This document shows, piece by piece, positions 24,344 through 35,739 of a DNA stretch of 64,000 nucleotides. A program made the position numbers and the translations under genes. Each line of letters opens with the position of its first letter. The stretch's first letter is position 1. This stretch comes from Apostichopus japonicus (lineage: Eukaryota; Echinodermata; Holothuroidea; Aspidochirotida; Stichopodidae): contig NC_092573.1 in assembly GCF_037975245.1 (NCBI RefSeq), positions 25,697,265 to 25,761,264 on the forward strand, in the 5' to 3' direction. The notes under the pieces were generated by a model, which was not told where the DNA came from, ran no database searches, and saw only the letters and a list, made by a program, of their open reading frames with translations.

Positions 24344-24451
24344 TGCAATGGAATCTCTAAAAGAGAGTAAACGCCCTCTGTCAAACATGGAGACAATGTT
24401 GAAGAGCGCCATCATTACAAAGAAACATCTGAATGATAAGGTGACTGACAG
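24344..24451 (+). CDS. BORCS8: BORC complex subunit 8, coding exon 4
   Basis: Completes the Asn codon and reads AMESLKESKRPLSNMETMLK, then SAIITKKHLNDKVTD plus two bases (AG) before the donor GTGAGA. Human BORCS8 has SAVKSLVDSSVYFRSVEGLL, then KQAISIRDHMNAS, so the helix continues colinearly. The exon leaves phase 2, and the next exon must supply one base to finish an Arg codon. After this point the family is poorly conserved and proline-rich. Confidence 0.9.
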
Positions 24452-24848
24452 GTGAGAATATTCGATGGATATCCAGAAATTAGTCGGTGATATGTGGAGC
24501 CAGATAAAAGTATGACAAGGTAACAAGTTGTTGTGAAAAAGTAAATAATAAATGGGGTTTTAAAGCTGCATTTGGCATTGTGTTCATGTAAATTTGGGTT
24601 CTGCTGGACCAAAGTGATGTGATGATATTCACACATACTAGAGTTACCCCCTCAGTTTAACTCTAAAGATATCTATCTGTGTGGCTAAAACTAGGTAGCT
24701 GTTCCTAATTGGTGAAATATTATTTGGTTCAGCCCAATCAATAAAAAAAATCAGCGTCACAAGTTTTACTATAAAGTCTTATTTTCTTATTTTCAAACCT
24801 TTGTGTTGTAAGCCTAAATTCATCATTCTTCATAACAGATTGTGTTTA

Positions 24849-24918
24849 CAAGTAAATGCACTGCCCTCTAATGGTCAAATGTGCAAGTAAGTGCAATGCC
24901 CTTTAAAGGTCAAGCATG
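24849..24918. repeat. 35-bp tandem duplication
   Basis: CAAGTAAATGCACTGCCCTC at 24849 recurs as CAAGTAAGTGCAATGCCCTT at 24884, both followed by AAAGGTCAA-like sequence. Confidence 0.75.
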
Positions 24919-25717
24919 GTATGCTTTGGTGCTACCAAATTTGAAGCAAATACAATGCAAGATGTAACTTTAATTCTGTATCGTACCTTATGAAATACTG
25001 CCCGGTCCCGTTTGGAAACTCTTGTTCCATGATTTTCTTCCAACATTAATAGTAATAATAGGATGGGTTGAAAGCTTGGTCCAAGACAAAAATAGACATT
25101 ATGAGCATTTACTTCTCTGAATATTTCTTGCTGGATTTGATCAGAAATTGCAGGGGAGTGACCCGAGGTGGAATTCAAACTTTTAGACTGAGATCATCCT
25201 CTGGGGGCAAAACTTCCCATCTGTCCCCCTCCCCCACACACTCTCAACCCCAAATATTCATTCCCTTTATCTGTAACAGTAGTTTACTTTTCCTATGAAT
25301 TTCTTTTGTTCTTTCTATGATCATGATTTAGTGGTAAGTTTACCATCTTTCTTATCTTAGTATTGCTTCATCACATCTACCATACTCAATACTGCATACT
25401 TACATATTGAGCTTCCTTAGACCTCCTGGGCAAATTCTAGTGACATTTTATGACATGGTAATGTTAGATGGAACCATTTGCAAGTGTTACTTACCTCCCA
25501 CAGTGTGAAAGCAGAAACAAGTTCTTTAGTAATTTTGTGCACTCTTGCACAAAATTGGTGTAGTGCATGCACTTTAAAGTAACATTCCCCTCAAATATTG
25601 TGAAATCATAAGCTTCTTCACTGATTTCTAGGAAGTGGATGAGAAGTACCCTTTAAACCAAGTTGTGGAATTACTGGAAGTCTCTGTCAAATCATACATT
25701 TGTCATCCATATTATTT

Positions 25718-25792
25718 GGGGGGGGTAGGGTTGAGGGGGAGGGTTGAGGGGGAGGGTTGAGGGGGAGGGTTGAGGGGGGAGGGGGAGGGGGT
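25718..25792 (+). repeat. 13-bp G-rich tandem array, possible G-quadruplex
   Basis: Four units of GGTTGAGGGGGAG start 13 bases apart (TTG at 25731, 25744, 25757, 25770), flanked by further G-tracts. The plus strand, which is the coding strand of the BORCS8 intron, could form G-quadruplexes in the transcript. Confidence 0.85.
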
Positions 25793-27278
25793 TTCCATTG
25801 GCCACCAATTTTAATGAGATAGAGTATTGATATTCTGCATCATTGCTGCTCCAGTCCTTGCATTGTCTCATATGCCAGCTGTTATTGATAGTATGAAAGG
25901 TAATACTCATGATTGAGAAGAAACAAAAAACAAACATCAAAAACTGAACATCAAAAACCTGTCAAATCAAAACATTTGGAAATTGGAAAGGTTTATCCAG
26001 TCCTAAAAAATGTTGATCAATAAGCCTAAAATTCTTAGTGAATTTGTTGTATATCCATCTCACTAACACATACCCTGCTAAAAGTAAGTCACTTACAAAG
26101 CAAATGAGTGCATGTTTTAACCCTTCTAAAATAATATGCTGATTTATTCTTAAGCTTTATACTCATGAAGAAAGTTTAGTTTCACAATTAGCAATATAAT
26201 CTTAGAAAAGTGCCAGTATTATGTTATTGATGTATTGATAATGTATGAAGAAATATATAAAATATATTAAAAATATTTATAACAAAAATGTTTGGATCAC
26301 AAAAAAAAGGAAAAATCCAAGAAGACTTATACCTGCATCCACTATCTCTCATTCTTATAAGAATAAATTCTGTTACATACTTCAGTGAAGATTTGAGACC
26401 TGGAAATGTTCGAGGATAGTGAATTTAATCCAACATTCTTGACACCACCCCCCACCCAAACCCACCCCAAGAATGGAGCTGTCAACTGCATCTGAACAGC
26501 ATTACAATTTTTTATAGAGAGTGGCAACGTATTATAATTTGTAATGGCATTATTATTAAGTGCAGCGCAATTTGCAGTCTACCATTAAATTGGTCACACT
26601 GTATGGCGATGGTGTGCGGTTCCCATGGAACCAATGTTTATCACATGTAATATGTAAAATGTTTATCACACTTAAATTTGTTTATTGGAAAAATTGTCTC
26701 TGTGTGTTTTTTAATGATCAGGGAAGTATTTCTAGGAACTTCCAATTTCTTAGGAAGTATAACTCTATAATCCGTCACTTCAAATTCTGCTAGTTTTAGA
26801 GGTATCAGCTTTCATCGAATAAGACAAAGTGCTTGTTCAGCAAATTGTTTGAATACTGTTCATTATGATTGGATAGTAAGATATTTTGAAACTCAGTCAA
26901 GGAGACCATCAGTCAAGGAGACCATGCCCCTCTACTACTATTCAGCCGGGGGAGAATTAAATCAGTGCTACTTGTGTACATCCCCACCCCCCACCCCCCC
27001 TCATCCTACCATTTTTTTCAACCTCACACAAAGTACTTATTAACACAATGTGGCATATAGAGTAACTTATATAGAGTTGATTTATAGTCTAGATGTGCCT
27101 TAGAATGTACCATTGAACAGCTAAACTGTTTAGTCTGGTTGAGAATTCCCAGAGCCCTGTACACATATGGGAGTCATCTTCAACCATCCTCTCCTTTCTA
27201 TAATCCTTACTGATTAGCTGACCCCTTCCAAAATGGTTCATGAACCTCCCTAAGTAGTAGTAGTAAGTTGAGTCTCGT

Positions 27279-27488
27279 CTATCCGACATGCTCAGTGATT
27301 AACCTCCGCCACGTATCACGATCTTGTGCAAGGTTTATTGCTTCCTCGAAATTGTTAATGTTAACTTCCTTAAATTGCGACTTTATTTTTCCAAGCAAGG
27401 TAGTCACGGGCCTTCCTACTGGTTTAGCAGTATGTCTCAATGCTTCTCTTAAAGCAACCTCCCTAAAGCAGTCTGAAAAATTTAAATT
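27279..27488 (-). mobile_element. Non-LTR retrotransposon relic, C-terminal end of reverse-transcriptase ORF
   Basis: Minus-strand frame of 69 codons ending in TAG. It reads REVALREALRHTAKPVGRPV, then TTLLGKIKSQFKEV, and ends AINLAQDRDTWRRLITEHVG. The GRP-TT-L-IK-, A--LA-DR--WR-L- pattern is the usual C-terminal tail of invertebrate LINE ORF2 proteins. Only this end survives, with a stop (TGA) directly upstream. It lies antisense inside BORCS8 intron 4. Confidence 0.8.
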
Positions 27489-28313
27489 TCATTCTCCCCC
27501 CACTACAGAAATCAGTCAATCTGCCGCCAAGACTTCTTTAAGCAATGATCTATCAAAACATTCTGAAAATAGTAATAAGTTTGTAAAGTAAGTAAGGTTA
27601 CAGGAAGTCCATGATTACCTGGGCCAATTCCCTGATTCTATGTACTGTCCCTGGATTAAGGGTACGCCCAGGAATGTGCTACAATTTTTATACTGTCCAG
27701 GGAATATCCTTGAATATTTATAGTAATAAAAGACCTAATTTATAATTAGCCTCAGAATGCTTTATTTTAGTCCCATGAATATGTACATGGCAGTCAGCAT
27801 TAACAACCCCAGGGTTACACTCCCTCCTTTATAAATCCTTCATTCGCCTCTGTCTTTTCCATATATATGTTCAGTCCCGACCAACTTAAATCATTCGGAA
27901 ACTTTTAGAATCCCCCCCCCCCGGAATCGTTTGACATTCTGTGCATGTCACTGCTTGCTTGTTACAACTATTCACCTCGTCCTGTCGACTTCAGCCTGTT
28001 TAAAGTTTGCAGTGATATATTAGTCTAAGCCTTTCATAATCAACCTCTGTACAGTACCAGTGAAACCTCCAATTACAGAGAGAGATTTTGTTTATAACAA
28101 AAAAGCCTTGAGATGACACAGGATGATGTGCTTGTTTGTTTCTCTTTGATATCTTCTCTAAATAATTCACAAGTTCTCTTTGAAAACTTCAAAAACCAGC
28201 AATAGGGGTCGGTGGCTGTGGTATACTGTGGGATCGGAGGTAACAAGTAGTTTTAGTAGCACCCTTGTCCTGTCTGTCATACTGACTCTCTCTTCCTTCC
28301 TCCTCATCTGTAG

Positions 28314-28407
28314 GTGGGTCATACTTGATCCTGCTCCTAACCTAGGGGTACTGGTGAGTGGATCTGAGCAAAGACTGCCCCCTCCCAGCAAGGATTCCGT
28401 CAAATAA
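28314..28407 (+). CDS. BORCS8: BORCS8 terminal exon, version a
   Basis: Behind a very strong acceptor, the first base completes the Arg codon of exon 4. The frame then runs WVILDPAPNLGVLVSGSEQR and LPPPSKDSVK to TAA at 28405-28407. The proline-rich end (LPPPSK) is in the style of human BORCS8, which ends EEPPPPSSA. Total protein 151 residues. An internal donor CTG|GTGAGT at 28353-28359 could instead make this a 40-base internal exon, which would splice in phase 0 to 31679 and end after ISFFVNKRVFSASQSS. I favour the terminal reading because of the phase and length, but transcript data must decide. Confidence 0.6.
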
Positions 28408-29654
28408 GGTACCACTGTTTGTGCCCATGCAGCAAAGCCAACAATCTTAATACTATCAATACCCTTTTATAGTGTATATGAAACCTGCATGCAACATCCC
28501 GCCTTTGTTGTCTGTCTATCCTTGTAGAGTTATTCCTCTGTCGTCGAGAGTGGGTTTCTTTTCATCCTTCCTTTCTTTACTAACTTTCCTTTTATTTACC
28601 AAGTCTCAGTTTTGTTAAAAATTAACAAGACAAAGCTTTTAAACGCTGGACCATGCCCAGATACTGTACAAGACAATTTATGATTCATATTTTAAATTGA
28701 GACCTGCTTTTTTTTTCTTCTCTCTTTCCTCTTTCATTAATTCAACCTGCTACACACCTTTACATTTCAATGACAGGTATACTCACTGGAACATGGGAAT
28801 TGTTTAGTCTGCAAAGTTTGTCTTGAAGGCTCTGTTTATTATCTGGTTTATTTGTGACGATGGTTTCTGTCTACAAAAGTTGCTATGTACATCTTTTCCG
28901 GCATTTTCCTTTCCTTTTATCATATTTCACAGATTTTTTTCCACAACAATATTACAAATAAACATATCACAAATAACGGATCACAAAGTAATACAACATA
29001 GTTATGGAGGGGAGTGTATTAGGAAGAACTCTCCCATAGAAAGAAAGATAGAATAGAAATAACGAGAAGAACTAAAAGACAAACTAACTGAGTATACCTT
29101 TGAATAACACACATAACAGACACAACACAAATAAAACAATGCACTTGTGTGTAAAGGAAGTTGCTCAATTTGGAGAGCATTTTTGGTATGCAATAAGGGA
29201 TCAATTTTGTCCCTGATACTAATGTACATTTTAATAAATGATTGACACCCTTAAATAAAATAACCCATGTACTATATCAAACCATACAGTAAACATATAT
29301 TATATACAATAAACTATATTATACAGGAAACAAATATTAATTTTTATCATAAGTGCATTGTAAGCCTCACCTGACAGTGCTGAAAACTTATTCCAAACGA
29401 GGGCAGTGTTCATACATTGGTGCTGAGCTGACCTCCTGATGTGGCTATATGCACTTTGTTAATTAAGCCGTGAGGATGTTCTCAATTGTGGATGGCTAAA
29501 CTACAGTAACGTCAAACAGGGAGCGCTCCATAAAATAAGGAGATTGGGCGGTTTGGGCAGCAGATTGCTTTGAGCTGTAGTTGACAAAATTATCCTTATC
29601 CTGTCAGAAATGATCATGCTGAGTCATGATGTTATCCTCTGGTGTAGTTCACCT

Positions 29655-29870
29655 GTTGTACATCTACATATTAACACTGCAGTACTGTACATAAAGAGAT
29701 TAGTATACAGTATATCTATGTATTAACACTGCTGTATTGGTCATTGTATAACACTGCTGTTTTGTACATACAAATATTAATATACAGTACATCTATGTAT
29801 ATACACTGCTGTATTGTAGATACAAAGATCAGTTTGCAGTACATCTAGATGTTTTAACACTGCTGAAAAA
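29655..29870. repeat. Degenerate tandem repeat, about 50-65 bp period
   Basis: Recurring TATACAGTA-ATCTATGTATTAACACTGCTG and TGTACATA-AAA-ATTA words, four to five imperfect copies with deletions. Confidence 0.7.
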
Positions 29871-30199
29871 AAAGTTTGGATAAAAAAGAGAACATTGTCT
29901 ACGTTTGTGGAAAAAAGTGGAAAAATCTTGAGCATAGAATACTTCAAAAGTTGAAAAAATATATATATATCGCAGTTATGCAACGTTAGTCATGATAAAA
30001 TTTTCTCAGATGTGAACGGGGATACCTCCCTCCCCATGTGCCCCTTTCCCAGTCAACACACCACTGAAGGGTCACCAAGAGGATCAAGGTCAAAACTGAG
30101 GTTACCACTTAGCAACAAAAGTTTGAATACCAGGTGGTGTCTACTTGATGTAGAAAATTAATGTTGTGCCTGCAGACATCCGTTTGTTGTCGTATATAC

Positions 30200-30270
30200 C
30201 TTTAATAATGTCAACATCTGGTACCTTTAATACTATATGTCAACATCTGGTACCTTTAATACTGTATGTA
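30200..30270. repeat. 34-bp tandem duplication
   Basis: TGTCAACATCTGGTACCTTT followed by AATACTATA/GTA occurs twice in succession, with a third partial copy before it and another after it. Confidence 0.8.
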
Positions 30271-30961
30271 AACATCAACTAATTGTCCTTGTCTTTGTTG
30301 TGAGCATGCAGGCACCCTTATTGTGCAAACTCTAGTATCCATAGCTATTATATCTCTGTTCAGTACATGTCAGTGTCTGTCTTTGGGTAGGACATGAATG
30401 TGTCGTTAATGTTAAGGCCTGGGTAGGATAATCAATGGTAAACAGATTGCCAGAAGCCTGACAACAGTTTATATGTCACAGACTAGTGTACCCTCATACT
30501 GTATGGTGCAATGGTACAAGTGTACACATTGCTATATAAGAAGTACATATAAGCTGTGAATGGGCTGATAATAATTTGGTTGTAGACTACTAAAAATTAG
30601 AGAGGATAATTGAAATGTAATCAATTTTTATGTTGTCAACCTTGGCAATTTGGTAATGTATTTAGTTGTCTGGGTAAATAAATGGAGTCTGCTTTGAAAG
30701 GAAGAAATGGTTTATACTGAAGAAGAACATGAGTTTGTTGATGTAACCACCATGTTACATCTCTGTGTCTTGAACAGTCAATGAAGCCATTCTAGTCAAT
30801 AGACTTTAATGCATAAAGGGGAAGGAAAGAGGTGTAAATATATAAATCTTCCTTAGTAAAGAACTTTCAAACAGTTTTCTACCTTTTCATACAGTGCATG
30901 TACAGTTGGTTGTTACAGCAGTAATGTCCTAAGAAAAGGCATTTCCCACCATCGGTTCATT

Positions 30962-31226
30962 CATTACGAGTTCAACCTGGTTAGCCCCCACTTGGTTTAT
31001 ACCCGGGAAAAACGGTGATTATTCAAGGTATGGTGTGATCTACGTAATAACCAGTGCTGTGTTCTTTATGTTAGCTAATGAAGCAGCTGCAGCAGGAATA
31101 AACTTCTACAAAAGAGCTTGCAGAGTTAGATAAGTAAGATAACTTTGGTTACTTCGTAGATCACGCGGTACCCAAGGAATCACTGGTATAAACCAAGCAA
31201 GGGCTAACCAGGTAGAACTCGTAATG
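30962..31226. mobile_element. Foldback (MITE-like) element with arms of about 85 bp
   Basis: The left arm starts CATTACGAGTTCAACCTGGT, and the right arm ends with its inverse (ACCAGGTAGAACTCGTAATG). The arms stay alignable through TTGGTTTATACC and GTGATCTACG-A(G)TAACC. The central loop of about 75 bases contains GCAGCTGCAGCAGG. TTCAT on both sides may be a target-site duplication. No coding capacity. Confidence 0.85.
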
Positions 31227-31678
31227 TTCATGTTTGGTTTATGGTTCAAGTTTGCTACTAACGTTTGGTTATAAATGTCAAAACCTCACTTGTAGGGTTG
31301 GCAAGTAAAAACAGTACTTCACCATATATAAATGTGCTGTATATCAGACAAGACCCCCGCCCCCACCACCCCACCCCAGTGTTCTTTCATGTTGCTTGCT
31401 AATTTATTTTAACTTCTCAAAGGTTCAAGGGTCCTCTAAGGGTCATCAACATGGTAGTATGGTACACTGTTATACCAAATAATTTTACTTGTGAATATAA
31501 ATCAGTGTATGTATGTATGTGTCTTGAGATGGAGGGATGAGTACTAGTTTACAAATGCAGTTTACAGTCATATAAGTCTGCCTGTGTTAAACTATTAAGG
31601 CATTTGATGAATTTCAAACTATAAATCTGGTTTTATATAACAGCTGTGTGACTTTTTGTTCTCCTCCCTTTACAACAG

Positions 31679-31796
31679 ATCAGTTTCTTTGTCAACAAGC
31701 GAGTCTTCTCTGCCTCCCAGAGCTCCTAGAGGGGAGACCAGGCCTCTCAGAGCTCCTAGAGTGGAGACCAAGCCTCTGACAGGGATCATGAGATGA
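31679..31796 (+). CDS. BORCS8: BORCS8 terminal exon, version b (candidate)
   Basis: Behind the strong acceptor TTCTCCTCCCTTTACAACAG, the first base completes the Arg codon left by exon 4. The frame then runs SVSLSTSESSLPPRAPRGET and RPLRAPRVETKPLTGIMR to TGA (31794-31796), giving a 159-residue protein if spliced directly from exon 4. The Ser/Pro/Arg-rich tail is plausible for this poorly conserved end. An internal repeat (SSLPPRAPRGETRPL / RAPRVETKPL) reflects a duplicated DNA word. A shifted frame (ISFFVNKRVFSASQSS) would be used if the 40-base version of the previous exon is included. Which of the three ends is used cannot be settled here. Confidence 0.5.
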
Positions 31797-31984
31797 GGTG
31801 GGATGCAATGAATGATGCTACTGCCTTATAGAGGGTGTCTTGTCTCAAATTGAAGGAGTATTCTCTGCCTCTCAGAGCTCCTAGACGGGAGACCAGGCCT
31901 CTGACAGGGATCATGAGATGAGGTGGGATGCAACGAATGATGCTACTGCCTTATAGAGGGTGTCTTGTCTCAAATTGAAGGAGA
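31704..31984. repeat. 125-bp tandem duplication over the 3' coding end
   Basis: CTCTCAGAGCTCCTAGAG at 31744 and GATCATGAGATGAGGTGGGA at 31784 recur 125 bases downstream (31869, 31909) with few changes, up to CTCAAATTGAAGGAG. A shorter 30-bp duplication of CAGAGCTCCTAGAG-GGAGACC sits inside the first unit. Confidence 0.9.
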
Positions 31985-33955
31985 GCTCATTGGATTCCCT
32001 GAGGATGTGAACTTGGCATCTTAGAGAGGCAAAGGTGGATTCTCCAAAGATGGAAGTGTGGCAATTCACAAGGAAAAAGTGTAAATCCCTATTGGATATC
32101 CACTCTGTATCAAAAGTAGTGATGTGGTTTTTCCAAGTTTGTCTGTATCGCTTTGAACAGATTCTCTTAGGATGTCTAATGCATGTTGAATGGGGAGAAT
32201 CATTTACTCACTGAAGATGTCTGCTTGTTGAAGCTTGGATTCTCTGGAGGTAAAGGATTCTCATTGAAGAGATAGCATTGGCTCTCTGAGGACGCCTATT
32301 ATACATAGAATTGATCAGTATATTGGCTCTCAGAGAGAAGTCTATTTCACATGGAAACTGGAACAGCATTCACTCTCAAATGGTATGTATTTTGCATCGC
32401 AGAGAGCAGAATTGTCTCTCTGAAAATGTGTGTATCACATCGGCAGGAACAGCGATGTCAGAGGTCACCAGAGTTACAAGTGTACAGGTCTTGTAAGAAC
32501 TTACAAAGGAGAGTATGTATGGATTTGATTCTTTTTGTAGAATGACGTGAATTGTGAATTATTTTCATGTAATTGCCACTGATTAATTGGTGCTGTGAAT
32601 AGATTCCAAAAGGAGTTAAATGTTGAATTGGAAGCTACCCAACATGAAGTTGTGATGAATAAGCCCTTGTAGGCTTCTCCCACATTCGTGGTCGCTTGAG
32701 CCTCATAAACATAACTGCCTCATTATCATCATCAGTTTCATATTGTCTCAGAAAAGTCCCCAAAATCCTCATAACTGATCCATTGACAGATCATCCTCGT
32801 CCACAATAGATTACAATGTTTGATTTCAATTAGATGTCAAAATTGAGGAAGAAATGTTATCAATCCACATGATTTGTCAAAGAACATTTCAATGTATGTC
32901 ACAATTTGTTTCATTACAGTAAGACATTGGATAGCAGTGATGTAATTTGTTTGTCAGTTTGACATCTGAAGAGTAATGAATTTGTTACACCCACACAGCA
33001 CAATTATTTTTTATTTTTTCGTTTCCCAATGCCACAGTGTCTTGGCTGTCTGAAGCAGTTGTTAATTGAACAGATCTATGGAGTACAGTATGACATATAT
33101 AAAATGTAACTGCACAGGTATGTTCATTCATTGAACACTGCACAGGTGTGTGTGGGGATAGGAAGAAGGGACTTGTAGGTTATAAGCTAGGAGACCCCTT
33201 GAAAGGTCATGACATCTAGTTATGTGGCACCAGAAGAATGCCCTTTGAGCACATTATAGACATTATAGACAGGACAATGGTGTTATCGTTATTATCGTTC
33301 CATAGTGGAGTAACAAAGAGTATTGAGTCTGCCTTAGCTACCTAATGAAAAGTGAATACCAAGAACGAGATAGGAAACAGATAAATATTATGACCAGTTT
33401 AACTCCATAAAGTGGAATGTGCTGTAATGTGATATTAATGTGAAATATGTATAGACTGGGAACATTACAATTATTCACGATATATAAATGAATTTCGTAG
33501 GTTTTCGATGCATGAAATCATTTATTAGGTTTGTCTCTGTGTGTTTCTATGCGTTTCTATGTGTTTGTAGATATACCAGTTCACTACATTGTAAGGGTTG
33601 CCCAGTAGGATTTACTGTAGTGTACCAGCATTTATCTGATGCCGTATGTAGTGAGCATCCTTTTACCTTTTCGAGGTGATCAACATATTCGTGTTTGTTC
33701 TTACTGGTAGGATCAGACTAGTAGAACGTGTTTGTGCTTCAAGCGTGAAATTTAGACTATTGTATTTCAGAAAGTAAGGTCTTCGGACAAATTACTGTGT
33801 ACAATAATATTTACGACTGAAGTCGGTTGGGGAAGGATTTCCCCTCTTTATCTGGGTTGTCTGGGTAATGATTGGATAAATTGTATCGTCGAATATCTCA
33901 AAGCTTTATTTATGTGTACTTAAGTTGCAGTTGATGTATGATAAATAAGTACATT
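31985..33955. other. Non-coding stretch downstream of BORCS8
   Basis: Possible long 3' UTR of version b (CTCTCTGAGGA-like words recur at 32200-32420), then ordinary AT-rich sequence. No gene recognised. Confidence 0.4.
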
Positions 33956-33959
33956 TGGT

Positions 33960-34080
33960 TTTGTTGAAGAAGTGTGACAAAATGACAAAATTTAGTAGTG
34001 TGTAGTGTGACAAAATGACAAAATTGTGACAATGACAGAATTGTCAAAATGACAAAAAGTGACAAAATGGCAAAATTTAT
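33960..34080. repeat. Degenerate GTGACAAAATGACAAAAT repeat
   Basis: GTGACAAAATGACAAAATT and shorter TGACAAAA words recur about eight times within 120 bases. Confidence 0.8.
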
Positions 34081-35240
34081 GTATGAGTCTGTGATGGCAT
34101 GTAACTATGACAACGATACTCTCGTAACAAAGTTGTAACATTTTTAATTTTCCAATCTAACTTCCATGTGCAATATGTTTTAAGTTATTATCAACAAAAG
34201 AGAAGTTGTAAACATCGGAAACAGGAAACAGAAATGAACACAGGTTTTGCAAAGAGCATCGAAATTTAAATAGTAGAAATTTTGGATTCAAAACAAAGGA
34301 TGATCTGAGAAAATGCAAGTTACCGCGTGCTCCACGGACTGACCTATCCAGTTCTAACTTGGTGGTTATCTCTCTTACTTTGCATACCGTGGTACAGGGA
34401 TCACACAGCACTTTGATTTGATTTATCACCACAGTAGGCACTGAGGGAAGGAAATTCTCTGAAAATCACTTCCCCGTGGCATTCTGGGATATATCAAATA
34501 AAAATGGGTTGTGATCGCCAGATTTTATATTATCTGATTGAAGTAAAAGATAATGAGCTGTAAAGTTTCAAACCTGAATTAAAAAATATTGATGACAAAT
34601 GTAATTATTCTCCTTTCATCATTTTTTCTTGTTTGGCTGTTTATTTGTTTATATTTGTTGTTATGTACTTGTTTATTTATTTGTTTGTCTTCTTCGATTT
34701 AATTTTTCGATTATGATCATTACAGTACCTACAATATTAATAATCAATTTTAAAATCCACTATTCCCAGGGGAGTAGTTTTCTTAACCCATCAACGGATT
34801 ATTAGTTTATTGCAGAGAGGAAATGATCTGTTAATGTCATCTGTCATTTGCCAAGATAAAACATCGAGGGATTTTCCTTTTTCTCGACCACCGATGTTAG
34901 TATTGTGATTCGCATAAGGTATGTAAATGTACGTAGTCAGTTTTATGTGGACTGAATTGTCTTGCTATATAAGAAGGCATAATGGGAAGAAATGGTCTCT
35001 TAAAGTCAAAGAACAATTTCATCTTATTGTTCTTTCTTATTTATTCCTGAATTGCTGTGTATGAAGTAGATGGATTGAGTAACATTACTTGCTTCTTAGT
35101 AGAGTTTTTAGGACATCCCTCCATGTAAAGGTCAAGTGAAGTCATGACCAGTAATTGCTGTCTCAAACCGAATCATTAACTCGAGTTACTTAAAGTAGGA
35201 ATGAGGATTCGACTCATTACTCCAAAGAGGAATTAACACA
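34081..35240. other. Non-coding stretch, no gene recognised
   Basis: AT-rich, with a T-rich (TTTATTTG)n-like patch at 34630-34700. Confidence 0.4.
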
Positions 35241-35245
35241 ATGAA

Positions 35246-35350
35246 AATCAAACAGGAACATGTGCTTTAACATACAACAATGCCAGAATCAAACAGGAAC
35301 ATGTGCGGCTTTACCCACAACAATGACAGAGTCAATCAGGAACATGTGCT
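35246..35350. repeat. Triplicated 20-bp core, about 41-47 bp period
   Basis: AATCAAACAGGAACATGTGC at 35246, 35287 and (as AATCAGGAACATGTGC) 35334, separated by related ACAACAATG(C/A)CAGA spacers. Confidence 0.85.
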
Positions 35351-35666
35351 GTATTCAAAGATAAAAAAAAAATGACAAAACTTATTATGTTCAAAGTTGA
35401 ACGTTCACGTTGTAGCCTACATCGCGGTACCTCGCTATACTGCTAATATTTGTCAGATCACTAAGAATTCAAAAAACGGGGGTTATATCCTACTTTTTAT
35501 CCAAAAATGGTCTGAAGTCAAAATAAAGCTGCACCCTTCTTGTAAGTCTTAACACATCTTAGAATAGGCAAATTGCTGTAAAACTGTCATGTCACTTTGT
35601 GAAGCCAATTGCCAATTCTTTTTTTTTTTATAACTCCAGTAGACCCGAGTCAACAACAGATCCCAA

Positions 35667-35735
35667 GGGGGGGGGCGCTGGGCGTGCGTGCTCTGCACGG
35701 GGAAGGGGTGGACGCTGGGCGTGCGTGCTCTGCAA
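35667..35735. repeat. GC-rich island with a 37-bp tandem duplication
   Basis: CGCTGGGCGTGCGTGCTCTG at 35676 recurs at 35713, after a nine-G run. The base composition contrasts sharply with the flanks. Confidence 0.8.
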
Positions 35736-35739
35736 TTAT

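Larger units (their letters stand above)
24452..28313. other. BORCS8: BORCS8 intron 4
   Basis: Long intron. It holds a 35-bp duplication at 24849-24918, the G-rich array at 25718-25792, a retrotransposon relic at 27279-27488 on the minus strand, and an 11-C run at 27912-27922. It ends in a very strong acceptor (CTCTCTTCCTTCCTCCTCAT then CTGTAG). Confidence 0.6.
28408..31678. other. BORCS8: Non-coding stretch between the alternative BORCS8 ends
   Basis: Either 3' UTR and downstream sequence of version a, or intron for the version b exon. AATAAA words occur near 28957, 29244 and 29264. Contains the repeats at 29655-29870, 30200-30270 and 30962-31226. Confidence 0.5.

Noticed and set aside
27268-27591. 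Plus-strand frame of 107 codons
   Set aside because: Antisense to the retrotransposon relic; the minus strand carries the recognisable protein pattern.
28167-28415. Minus-strand frame of 82 codons
   Set aside because: Antisense shadow of the BORCS8 terminal exon and its pyrimidine tract.
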